Both the position numbers and the translations under genes were made by a program. 64,000 nt of DNA, from NCBI RefSeq assembly GCF_026250525.1, contig NZ_CP111049.1:203759-267758 (forward strand). The letters run 5' to 3'. Positions 1 to 8,104 of the stretch are shown one piece after another (within the stretch, counting starts at the first letter, position 1; every line of letters begins with the position of its first letter). This DNA comes from Chondrinema litorale (GTDB taxonomy: Bacteria > Bacteroidota > Bacteroidia > Cytophagales > Flammeovirgaceae). The notes under the pieces were generated by a model. The model saw only the letters and a list, made by a program, of their open reading frames with translations, made no database searches and was not told where the DNA came from.

Positions 1-861
1 ATTATGAATATGTATGGCGATTTGTTTTCTGGTTTAATACTGGGTAATGGAGAAGGTTTTACATTGGAAGATGGGACTCTAGTTGAAAAGCAAAAAGTTG
101 AAAAAATTAAAACATTTGAGTTAGGTTACAAAGGGCAAGCACTTGAAAATAAGTTGTATGTAGATGCCGATGCTTATTTCAATATTTCAACAGATTTCTT
201 AAGCCCGGTAACAGCGATTGGTGTAGTTTCTAAAATCGGAGATCAGCCAATTGAGCAAGTGCAAAGTGGATATGCTGCTTATGGTGGTTTGGTTTACTCT
301 TATGTAAACTTTGGTAAAGTAAATACATATGGAATTGATTTAGGCTTAAACTACTATTTTACTGATAAAGTGAGTGCAGTGTTCAACTATTCATACTTTA
401 ACTACTCAGTAGATGAGGATAACCTAGAAGATAATGATTTTAATAATGATGGCGTGGTAAATAAACTAGATGTATTGGTAAATGCACCAAACCACAAAGC
501 TAGTTTAGGCATGTACTACAGAGGCAGCAAGTTTTTTGGAAATATCTTTACTCGTTGGGTGCAGGAATACGATTACTTCTCAAGTTTCCAAATAGCTGCT
601 AAATCTCAAGATTTAGTATATAGAGGTGTACCAGTTGTAGAGAATGCAAGAAGTAAAGATGCTTTTAATTATGGTCCACTTGGAGGGTTTGTAAATGTAG
701 ATTTGGGTATGGGCTATCACATCAATTCTAATTTCACAGTATCTGGTCAAGTATCTAACCTGTTTGATTCTAAAATTAGAGAGTTTACAGCATCTCCATT
801 TATTGGCAGATTGTACTCTGTTGAATTGAAAGTAAAATTACCTGGAATAGGAAGTAAGTAA
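1..861 (+). CDS. TonB-dependent receptor, C-terminal part (5' end outside window)
   Basis: The frame is open from the left edge to the TAA at 859-861, so this is the 3' part of a longer gene. About 286 residues remain. They alternate short aromatic-rich strands and polar loops, typical of the C-terminal strands of an outer membrane beta-barrel. The end contains the pattern VSGQVSNLFDSKIREF followed by a strand-rich stretch, as seen in TonB-dependent receptors whose last strands follow an 'NLF(D/N)' turn. The ligand cannot be told, because the plug and most of the barrel are missing. A strong hairpin terminator follows directly. Family assignment is by pattern and is fairly secure. Confidence 0.8.
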   Translation: MMNMYGDLFSGLILGNGEGFTLEDGTLVEKQKVEKIKTFELGYKGQALENKLYVDADAYFNISTDFLSPVTAIGVVSKIGDQPIEQVQSGYAAYGGLVYSYVNFGKVNTYGIDLGLNYYFTDKVSAVFNYSYFNYSVDEDNLEDNDFNNDGVVNKLDVLVNAPNHKASLGMYYRGSKFFGNIFTRWVQEYDYFSSFQIAAKSQDLVYRGVPVVENARSKDAFNYGPLGGFVNVDLGMGYHINSNFTVSGQVSNLFDSKIREFTASPFIGRLYSVELKVKLPGIGSK

Positions 862-892
862 TACCAAGTAAAATAGCCTTCGCAAGTTTGAT

Positions 893-927
893 AAAAAAAA
901 CCGCCAGATATTTCTGGCGGTTTTTTG
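893..927. terminator. Bidirectional intrinsic terminator
   Basis: Perfect 8-bp inverted repeat CCGCCAGA / TCTGGCGG (901-908 and 913-920) with a 4-nt loop, flanked by an A run on the left and TTTTTTG on the right. It lies between convergent genes and can end transcription from both sides. Confidence 0.9.
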
Positions 928-954
928 TTTATATAATTAAAGTATGAAATGTAA

Positions 955-2421
955 TTAAACTTCCCAGCCTTTTCTGTAGGTTCTTCCTACAAATTGGTTG
1001 GCCTCTTCGAGGTTAGTGATTTTCATTTTTTCACCATCCCAGAGTAATTTTTTACGACCAAAGAACTCCATTTTACCATCGGCTGTTTCTTTTCTGAGCA
1101 TATAGCTACGAATAGCCAAATTACCCATTAAAACAGTTTCTGTCATTGGGCCAGCATAATCAAATGAAGAAGTAAGACCTTTGTGCTCTGTACTATTAAA
1201 TCCGGCTTTACAAGCATCTACCCACTTGCGTTGATGTCCATATTCTGGTTCATCATTTTTTTCTACTTCTGGGCCAAATTCTGTAGTGCCATCATTTAAA
1301 TAGAGCTTAGGCATTAATGGTGAACTATCGTTGATGTTGGTAGAAATCAATCCTTTATCACCCAATATCAATACGCCATTAGAACCGCCTTTGCCTCCAA
1401 TGTCATGGTCAGCAGGAATAATTTCTGGATGCGAAGGTTTAATACCACCATCGCTCCATGTCATCTCGATTGGAGACTTGGTTTTATCAGTAGCATCAAA
1501 ATGTAATGTAATGAAAGAAGATGGAGGGCAACCTTCTGGATGGTAGTCTGGTGTCCACATTTGAGAGAAGATCGAACTCACACTACATTCTGCATCTTTC
1601 GGATACATCAATCCTAAAGTTCTAAAAGGTATGTCTATTAAGTGGCATCCAACATCACCTAAAGCACCTGTTCCGTATTCCCACCAGCCTCTCCAGTTAA
1701 ATGGATGCAAGTTTGGTGTATAAGGTATTTTTTTAGATGGCCCTAACCATAAATCCCAATTAAGGTCAGCAGGTTTTTGGCTCTCATCTGGTGCTGGCAT
1801 AGCGCCACCTTGCGGCCAAACAGGTCTGTTAGTCCAGATTTGTACTTTATGAATGTTTCCTATTACGCCAGAGTCCACCCATTTTTGAACCATTTTTAGC
1901 AGTTCGTTAGAACCACCTTGGTTACCCATTTGGCTCACAATTTTATGCTCTCTAGCCATCTCAGTAAGCATTCTAGCTTCTCTGATGTTGTGGGTCATAG
2001 GTTTTTGCACGTAAACATGCTTGCCTCTTTCCATAGCAAAGGCAGCAGCCGGACCATGCACGTGGTCTGGTGTAGAAATGGTTACCGCATCAATGTCTTT
2101 TTGTTTTTCAAGCATCTCTCTGTAATCTGCATAGAGTTTTGCTTTTGGGAATTTCTCAACTGAGGCTTTGGCTGAACCAGCAAAATCTACATCGCAAAGG
2201 GCAACAATATTTTCTCTACCATTTACAGATGCATTTCTAATGTCACTAGCTCCTTTTCCACCAGCGCCAATTGCAGCGATGTTTAGCTTATCACTAGGGG
2301 CGGTATATCCAACACCTCCAAGCACATGTCTGGGTACTATAAATACCGAAGAAGCTATTGCTCCTTTTTTTATAAAAGACCTGCGGGAATTGTCAGATTG
2401 TTCTGTCTTTTTTTCACTCAT
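955..2421 (-). CDS. Gfo/Idh/MocA family oxidoreductase with Tat signal
   Basis: A 488-residue protein of the Gfo/Idh/MocA family of NAD(P)-dependent sugar or polyol oxidoreductases. A twin-arginine signal (RRSFIKKGAIASSVF, about residues 13-27) predicts folded export to the periplasm, common for the long Bacteroidota members. A Rossmann motif AAIGAGGKGASD follows at about residue 50. The conserved lysine motif reads YVQKP near residue 140, and the C-terminal catalytic part has DVGCHLIDIPF near residue 257. The gene stands alone, convergent with the upstream receptor gene and separated from it by a terminator. The substrate is not determinable; sugar-like compounds are usual for the family. 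Confidence 0.92.
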   Translation of the reverse strand: MSEKKTEQSDNSRRSFIKKGAIASSVFIVPRHVLGGVGYTAPSDKLNIAAIGAGGKGASDIRNASVNGRENIVALCDVDFAGSAKASVEKFPKAKLYADYREMLEKQKDIDAVTISTPDHVHGPAAAFAMERGKHVYVQKPMTHNIREARMLTEMAREHKIVSQMGNQGGSNELLKMVQKWVDSGVIGNIHKVQIWTNRPVWPQGGAMPAPDESQKPADLNWDLWLGPSKKIPYTPNLHPFNWRGWWEYGTGALGDVGCHLIDIPFRTLGLMYPKDAECSVSSIFSQMWTPDYHPEGCPPSSFITLHFDATDKTKSPIEMTWSDGGIKPSHPEIIPADHDIGGKGGSNGVLILGDKGLISTNINDSSPLMPKLYLNDGTTEFGPEVEKNDEPEYGHQRKWVDACKAGFNSTEHKGLTSSFDYAGPMTETVLMGNLAIRSYMLRKETADGKMEFFGRKKLLWDGEKMKITNLEEANQFVGRTYRKGWEV

Positions 2422-2633
2422 ATTTATATCTGTTTAAATTGCTTTCAGTTAATTATCTCTTTTTTGAGTTTTATTGATACCCCGCTTCTCGTTTCACTCT
2501 CTCTTAAAGTTAAATAAATTAATAGAATCTGATTTGAAGATGAAGAAAAGAATCTGTGAAAGTAGATATCTTATAGATGAAATAAACCGATTTACTAGCA
2601 ACCAGAACAATCTTTTAATGAAACTGCTGCATT

Positions 2634-3239
2634 TTACATAACACCAAACATATTTTTGATTCCGGTAATGATCATACTCACTCCTATTGCTCCTATAAAG
2701 AAGCCATTGAGTCTTAATAAAACTTCCATATTTTTATCAAAAGCTGTTTTCATGCGCTTTCCCTCTAAAGAATCTCGCAGCCTTTTTAATAGAAATATTG
2801 TTAAAAAATTTGTAAAGAAAACCACCACCAAAATAATGGAGCCAATTAAAGTTGTATGTCTATAAGAAACTATAATACTTAAAGAAATAGAACCAGCACC
2901 AACCATAAAAGGCAAAGCAATTTCCGATGCCAAATCGTCAAGGTCTTCTTTTATCATGATTAAAGCTTTTTGACCTTTTACGATAAATAAATAAGCATAA
3001 GAGAAAATGATAATTCCACCAAAAATTCTGAATGACTCAAAATCTATTTTAAAAACTGTTTCAAAGATATGTTCGCCAGTAAAAAAGAAGAACAAACAAA
3101 TTACAAGTGAGATTATCGTGGCCTTAAAAATTACATTTATAAAATTTTTGTGGCTTAAATCTTTTCTTATCGGTTCCAGATACAGGAAAAGAGCAAAAGG
3201 ATTAAGCATAACTAAAAATTCAATAATCGATGATGCCAT
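2634..3239 (-). CDS. MarC/UPF0056 family integral membrane protein
   Basis: A 201-residue protein with about six hydrophobic segments, matching the size and pattern of the MarC (UPF0056) family. The N-terminal LNPFALFLYLEPI (residues 12-24) is the characteristic family motif around 'NP' in the first membrane segment, and the second half repeats the three-helix pattern. E. coli MarC was once linked to multidrug resistance but no transport function is established, so only a membrane role is claimed. It is transcribed alone; the next minus-strand gene upstream is past the small lipoprotein locus. Confidence 0.85.
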   Translation of the reverse strand: MASSIIEFLVMLNPFALFLYLEPIRKDLSHKNFINVIFKATIISLVICLFFFFTGEHIFETVFKIDFESFRIFGGIIIFSYAYLFIVKGQKALIMIKEDLDDLASEIALPFMVGAGSISLSIIVSYRHTTLIGSIILVVVFFTNFLTIFLLKRLRDSLEGKRMKTAFDKNMEVLLRLNGFFIGAIGVSMIITGIKNMFGVM

Positions 3240-3422
3240 TTGTTTATTTTAATTAAGGTTCAAAATTTGCATTTGCCACGCAAAACAAAACATGTTGTTT
3301 CATCAATCAAAAAAAATCATAATTAAAATGCCTCAGCTTTGTAGTTTCGAGTTATGAAAGGGGTATACTAATTGTATTAAATATTAAGAAATACTTAGTT
3401 TGACTATCATTAATCGAGCACT

Positions 3423-3647
3423 ATTAAAAAATTATTATTACTCTCTTTTACCATAATCAGTATTACTATAACTAGTTGTAGTTCTATTTACATTTCTAAA
3501 ACACCTACGGGGCAAACAAAGAAAACGACTAGCTCCACATCTGCTAAAGAAAATGCACCGGGGCAAGTGAAGAAGAGAACGGGTGCAAAGTCTGCCAAAG
3601 AATACGCGCCGGGTCAACAGAAGAAAAAGAATAAAGGTAAAAACTAA
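3423..3647 (+). CDS. Small lipoprotein with repeated PGQ-KK motifs; probable ATT start
   Basis: An open frame with no ATG, GTG or TTG at the right place. In-frame stops end at 3413, so translation must begin after that. The codons at 3423 onward read ATT AAA AAA TTA TTA TTA, giving (M)KKLLLLSFTIISITITSC if ATT initiates: a textbook SPII signal peptide with cysteine at residue 19. The mature part is short and basic, with three spaced motifs TPTGQTKK, APGQVKK and APGQQKK and the phrase KSAKEYAPGQ. As I recall, Bacteroidota encode many small lipoproteins of this kind, sometimes misnamed 'quinol oxidase subunit 4'. Function unknown. Total 74 residues. A terminator follows. The ATT start could also be a mutation that silences the gene. 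Confidence 0.65.
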   Translation: MKKLLLLSFTIISITITSCSSIYISKTPTGQTKKTTSSTSAKENAPGQVKKRTGAKSAKEYAPGQQKKKNKGKN

Positions 3648-3660
3648 ATAAGTATATAAA

Positions 3661-3690
3661 AGAAAAGGTATCCATCAGATACCTTTTTTA
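3661..3690. terminator. Bidirectional intrinsic terminator
   Basis: Inverted repeat AAAAGGTATC (3663-3672) / GATACCTTTT (3678-3687), 5-nt loop, A-rich on the left and T-rich on the right. It sits between the small lipoprotein gene and the convergent haem-binding gene. Confidence 0.85.
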
Positions 3691-3701
3691 TTGTCTATAG
3701 A

Positions 3702-4220
3702 TTAATCTCTTGGTGGAGGATTTCCACCTCCTCTACGTGGCATTTTTAAACTATCGGCCGGATAATTGGCTTCTAAAAAATCCATTTGCGACTGAGCCCA
3801 ATTAATCAAAGTAGTTTTTTGTTCTTCGGTTAAATGAGCCTCTTTGTGGAAACCCATCGCCGTGTATGAATCAAGCGGCATTTCGTTATGTTCGATTACT
3901 TCTGCGGTCTCTTCAAACTTATGGTTTTGAACTGCTATTGGTGCATTTGTAAATTCAGAAAAATTCAAGTGCCTTTTTCCATCTTTTATGTGGCCGTCTA
4001 ACCACCATGCTACAGGTTGAATATTCGAATACCAAGGGTAATTAGTTTTGTTACTGTGACAGTCGTAACATGCTACAGAAAGAATCTGGTCAACATCATC
4101 TGGTAATTGATACTTTGTAGCTACACTAGCGGTTTGTACGTTTGAGTCATTTTTTTCTGGTCTAAAGAATTGAATAATAACCAGAATGGCTACTATTACT
4201 ATTCCGATTTTCTTTCCCAT
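3702..4220 (-). CDS. Haem-binding domain protein, membrane-anchored (CxxCH)
   Basis: A 172-residue protein with an N-terminal membrane anchor (residues 4-18) followed by one c-type haem motif CYDCH at residues 51-55. The surrounding sequence, ACYDCHSNKTNYPWYSNIQP then VAWWLDGHIKDGKRHLNFSEF, is the signature of the Bacteroidota 'haem-binding domain' family (PF14376 as I recall). The conserved downstream MP..(S/Y)Y..(M/L)H segment (EMPLDSYTAMGFHKEAHLT) probably supplies the second haem ligand. Likely a periplasmic electron-transfer or haem-sensing protein. The tail is basic and proline-glycine rich. It forms its own unit, ended by the bidirectional terminator. Confidence 0.88.
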   Translation of the reverse strand: MGKKIGIVIVAILVIIQFFRPEKNDSNVQTASVATKYQLPDDVDQILSVACYDCHSNKTNYPWYSNIQPVAWWLDGHIKDGKRHLNFSEFTNAPIAVQNHKFEETAEVIEHNEMPLDSYTAMGFHKEAHLTEEQKTTLINWAQSQMDFLEANYPADSLKMPRRGGGNPPPRD

Positions 4221-4397
4221 GTTTGTAGTTATATTTTGATTACCTTTTAATATGAATTATCTATCATTAAAAAGTACAAGAAGTCGCAAATTGTTTGAAT
4301 TTGAACGGAATAACAGGCATTCTTCAAAAAAAATAGCCATTAAGAATTTCTACTCAATAGCTATCTAAAATCAACCTGTTTGAATCGATTTATTATC

Positions 4398-5195
4398 TTA
4401 ATTCACAAAATTGATAGTATCTATTGTTGTGATTTCACCTACTGAAACTGTTACATCTTCTACACTGATTGTTTCGTATCCACTTTCTTCTGTTGGAACT
4501 GCAACAACAGTATAAGTTCCGGCTTCTAAAGCTCTTAGCAAATACTCACCATTTTCGTTCGGATAGGTAGACACACTATCACTATTCATAATTCCATAAA
4601 CTACTGTGTTTACATCTGCTGGGTCTACAACACCATTAATTGCACCTGTAAGTGCTTCCATTTTAGCTCTAATTACTGGCTTAAGATTGTAGTTGCCAGA
4701 GTTGCCTGCTTTAACGACTGATTTAGCAGCATCAAAATCTATTACTAGTTTGTAAGTAATACCTCCTTCAACTTCTTGATGAATGTTGAGTTTAAGACCA
4801 CTTTGGCTGCCAGATGGCACTTTTAAATCTACATTACTACCATCGATGGTTAATTCGTTGCCATCTCCTAGTATTAATCTAATTTGGCTAATTTTACCAG
4901 CCGGTAATTCTATTTCTCCAAGAAATGCTTCTTCACCATTGGTTAGTGTCAATAAATCGTAAACTCCTAGTTCTGAACCTTCTAAAGACTGCCAGCCACT
5001 TTCATCATCTTCGTCTTCATTTACATTAATCTGTACGTCTTCGATATCGATTAAAACAGCTTCGTAGTCAGCAGGAGCATCGATTAAGCTCACTTGAATC
5101 TTCGCATTTTGATCATTTTCATCATCGCAAGAAGCGAAAAACAGTAAACTGATAGTGCAAAATAAGGTAGCTTTTAGGATTCTAAATTTGTTCAT
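4398..5195 (-). CDS. DUF4382 lipoprotein with C-terminal CarboxypepD-like domain
   Basis: A 265-residue lipoprotein: hydrophobic signal with SPII site LLFFASC (Cys23) followed by Asp/Glu. Residues about 32-178 fit DUF4382: an opening strand VSLIDAPADYEAVLIDIEDV, a central YDLL element and a KPVIRA closing strand. Residues about 184-265 look like a carboxypeptidase-regulatory-like beta-sandwich (GVVDPADVNTVVYG, then GTYTVVAVP). Function unknown; proteins of this type are surface or periplasmic lipoproteins in Bacteroidota. It lies downstream of the 5519-7939 receptor gene but a terminator stands between them, so it is probably a separate unit. Confidence 0.85.
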   Translation of the reverse strand: MNKFRILKATLFCTISLLFFASCDDENDQNAKIQVSLIDAPADYEAVLIDIEDVQINVNEDEDDESGWQSLEGSELGVYDLLTLTNGEEAFLGEIELPAGKISQIRLILGDGNELTIDGSNVDLKVPSGSQSGLKLNIHQEVEGGITYKLVIDFDAAKSVVKAGNSGNYNLKPVIRAKMEALTGAINGVVDPADVNTVVYGIMNSDSVSTYPNENGEYLLRALEAGTYTVVAVPTEESGYETISVEDVTVSVGEITTIDTINFVN

Positions 5196-5518
5196 AAATG
5201 ATAGTTTAAAATAAGTAATTTTAGTTGCTTATTAATTTAAAATAGCTTGTTCTGTTAACTATCATTTACAAGCTCTGTGACCATTCTAAAATAAAACTAT
5301 GTATAAACATTAATTAGATTAGTTTTAAAATAATTAATAATTAATAATTAGCACAAAGTATTTAAAAATTAGAAATAAAGCGAATAAGAGGCTTTTATAA
5401 AAAAATAACAGGTGCTGTTTTTTTTGAAACAAGCACCTGCCTTATCCTGATTAATTTCAAAGCTGAATGAATCTCATTAAATTAAATTGATGAAAATGGC
5501 AACAGTTTGTATATCTAC
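5196..5518. other. AT-rich intergenic region with one terminator
   Basis: A 323-base spacer between two minus-strand genes. It contains the hairpin at 5409-5439 and long A/T runs that can hold the promoter of the DUF4382 gene. No coding frame or RNA gene was seen. Confidence 0.6.
5397..5440 (-). terminator. Intrinsic terminator of the outer membrane receptor gene
   Basis: Read on the minus strand, CAGGTGCT ... AGCACCTG (8-bp stem, 15-nt loop, 5409-5416 and 5432-5439) is followed by TTATTTTTTTAT. It is placed about 80 bases after the stop of the 5519-7939 gene. Confidence 0.75.
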
Positions 5519-7939
5519 TTAATTCGAAACTCGCTTTTGCTCCTCTTCTGAACCTACTGTTCGCTTTCTAGATTTTTTAATTTTTTGGTTACCAAACTTC
5601 TGAGTAAAAGAGACTGTAAATATGCGTTTGTTTGGTTTCCATCTCCCTGTAAAAGTGAAAGAGGCATCATCAAAAGTTCGCCATCTGTATTGCGTGGTTT
5701 CGAATATGTCGTTGCAAGAAAGTCTGAGTGTACTTCCTTTATTAAATTCTTTTTGCACACCAAGATTTACAAAACCTCTGGCTAGCCAATTAAAGTAACC
5801 ATTTATTCTTGGTGATATATAAAACATAGCTAGCTCTAGGCTAAAGTTTTTTGGAAGCAAAAAAGTATGCGTACTATTTACTTGTAGCCCGTTTTGTATG
5901 CTTTCGTAATATTCGCTGTTAAGCGTAGTGCTTATTTTCTGCCAATTTCCAGAAAAATTATTCTGTGTTTCCCACCAAGTATTTAGTTTAACTGGCATAG
6001 AGAGATTGAGTGCAAGTGTATTTCTGCGGTGTATGTTTTCAGATGTAAACATCAGTGTATTGGTTTCTAAATCAATTTGTGGTTGAAACCTCATAATCAC
6101 ATTTTTATCTCTGCTGGACTGAAATGAAATGATAAAATTTTTGAAAGAATAATCTGCTTTAAAGTTGTTTGTAAGTGTCGGTAGAATCTTGGCATTTCCA
6201 GAGAAAAAAGTATTAGGATCGATAAACAAAACAAATGGAGCCATCTCGTTAAAGGCTGGTCGGGTAATTCTTCTGCCATAAGCAAACTGAATCTGATTAT
6301 GCTCATTAAACCTTTTAGAAATAAATAAAGATGGAAAAAAGTTACCGTAATTTCTATCAACAACAGCTTTTTCCTTTCTTGTATTCATTAATGTTCTAGT
6401 GTGCTCATACCTTAAACCAGCAGATACATTTGTATTTTTGTCGATGGCAAATTTAAATGAAGTAAAAGCCGCCAATACGTTTTCTGTGAGGTCTGAGTAA
6501 CTAGTTAGTCGCTCGTCTGTAACCCAGTTTTCACCCTCTTGTCTGGTTATTCTAACATCATTTACTAAATCAGAAAATATACCTTTTACACCCGTTTCTA
6601 TCGTGAATGAAGGGTTTACTTCGAAAGTATAATCTGCTTTAGCAACCCATAAATTAATAGGAGTTTTTTTGAAGACATTGCTAAACTCGCTATTTAAAAA
6701 TGTGCCGTCTGCCGAATAATAAGAATAACTATTATCTGTAGGGTGAGAATTAAAGTATGTGAGATAGTCTAAGTTAAAATCTAATGTGTGTTTATCTGCA
6801 ATAGATTGTTTTATGTTGATGTTGCCCATAATATGGTTCCAATGGTCTCTTTCCAACATATTTGTGGCAGCAATTGTATCTGCTGAGAAAGCATAATCTA
6901 CATAAGATCTACTTGGGAAATTTGTCTTCCTTTTATAATCATATCCGCTGATGAGTACACTCAGAATGGTTTTTTTGGTCAGATAATAATCTAAACCCAA
7001 TCTGTAATTGTATGAGTTTGTCGTTGCATCTCTATCTGCTAGTGCTTCTGTATAAATATCTTCTACACCATTGTTGTTTTCTCTGTAGTTTTCCCATATA
7101 AATGTTTGGGCTGCATGGTAAACTGATGCATTGGCAAAATAGCTTATCTTTTTTCCTGAATGATTTAATACAAGGCTACTACCAGCGATAATACCTGTTC
7201 CGTAACCAACATTCCCCGAAACAGAGCCATTTGTACCATAGCTGCCTTTCCCAGATTTCATTACAATATTGATAAAACCTGCATCTCCATCTGCATCGTA
7301 TTTAGCTGGAGGCACAGACATAATCTCAATTTTTTCTACATCAGCAGCATTTAATCCAGAGAGCATTTGCATTACCGCATTAATAGACATGCGATTTCTC
7401 TTTCCATTAATGAGCACAATTACACCATTTTTACCATTTATAGAAAGTGTACTACTTTGGCGATTTACCATTATACCCGGAGATTTTTCAAGCATATCTA
7501 TTGCTGTTAATCCGGATGAGGTAATGCTGCTTCCGACATTAATCACTAGCTTGCCCATTTCCATTTCGTAAAGAGGCTTAGTTGCTCTAATGGTTACTTC
7601 GCTTAATTCTGTTGTCGATTTATTGAGCGTAATTGTTTCAAGTGAAACCTTTCTATTATCTCCTTGAAAAGTGATTTTAGAATAGTATTTCTCAAAACCC
7701 ATCATATAAGAGTTTACCAGATAAGTACCTTTCGGAAATCTAGTTAAAGAAAATACACCATTTGCATCTGAAACAGCTCCTTTAATGAGCGATGAATCTT
7801 CAACATCTAATAGTAGCACATTGGCAAATGGAATGGTATTACCTTCTGTATCTTCTATGTTTCCGGTGATAGCATTTTGCCCTGTAGCAAAAAATGTGTT
7901 AGTAGTTATAGTAAGAATAATTATCCAGATAGTTTTCAT
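5519..7939 (-). CDS. Outer membrane beta-barrel receptor (CarboxypepD + plug + barrel, OMP_b-brl_3 type)
   Basis: An 806-residue outer membrane protein with signal peptide (1-20). Residues 23-110 form a carboxypeptidase-regulatory-like domain (AITGNIEDTEGNTIPFANVL). A TonB plug-like domain follows at about 120-230 (AIDMLEKSPGIMVNRQ, VLINGKRNRMS, VEKIEIMSVPPAKYDADGDA, INIVMKSG), then a barrel of about 560 residues with SAGLRYEHT and the closing FTVSFTQKFG. The plug and barrel pattern matches the 'outer membrane beta-barrel' family (PF14905) rather than SusC, and no SusD-like partner is adjacent. The barrel is followed by a basic tail (KIKKSRKRT). Ligand unknown. The gene is monocistronic by its terminator. 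Confidence 0.9.
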   Translation of the reverse strand: MKTIWIIILTITTNTFFATGQNAITGNIEDTEGNTIPFANVLLLDVEDSSLIKGAVSDANGVFSLTRFPKGTYLVNSYMMGFEKYYSKITFQGDNRKVSLETITLNKSTTELSEVTIRATKPLYEMEMGKLVINVGSSITSSGLTAIDMLEKSPGIMVNRQSSTLSINGKNGVIVLINGKRNRMSINAVMQMLSGLNAADVEKIEIMSVPPAKYDADGDAGFINIVMKSGKGSYGTNGSVSGNVGYGTGIIAGSSLVLNHSGKKISYFANASVYHAAQTFIWENYRENNNGVEDIYTEALADRDATTNSYNYRLGLDYYLTKKTILSVLISGYDYKRKTNFPSRSYVDYAFSADTIAATNMLERDHWNHIMGNINIKQSIADKHTLDFNLDYLTYFNSHPTDNSYSYYSADGTFLNSEFSNVFKKTPINLWVAKADYTFEVNPSFTIETGVKGIFSDLVNDVRITRQEGENWVTDERLTSYSDLTENVLAAFTSFKFAIDKNTNVSAGLRYEHTRTLMNTRKEKAVVDRNYGNFFPSLFISKRFNEHNQIQFAYGRRITRPAFNEMAPFVLFIDPNTFFSGNAKILPTLTNNFKADYSFKNFIISFQSSRDKNVIMRFQPQIDLETNTLMFTSENIHRRNTLALNLSMPVKLNTWWETQNNFSGNWQKISTTLNSEYYESIQNGLQVNSTHTFLLPKNFSLELAMFYISPRINGYFNWLARGFVNLGVQKEFNKGSTLRLSCNDIFETTQYRWRTFDDASFTFTGRWKPNKRIFTVSFTQKFGNQKIKKSRKRTVGSEEEQKRVSN

Positions 7940-8104
7940 AATACATTGATTTTGAATTGTATTCTAGATACTTCTTATGTTATTCTCTTTTAGGAGTAGA
8001 GAATAAAAAAATAAATTTGACACTAGAAATGTGTTGTGTAACATAAGAAAGGTTCAAGGCAATCAGATAAGAACCTGATCACCTTGAAAAACATGACTCA
8101 CCTG

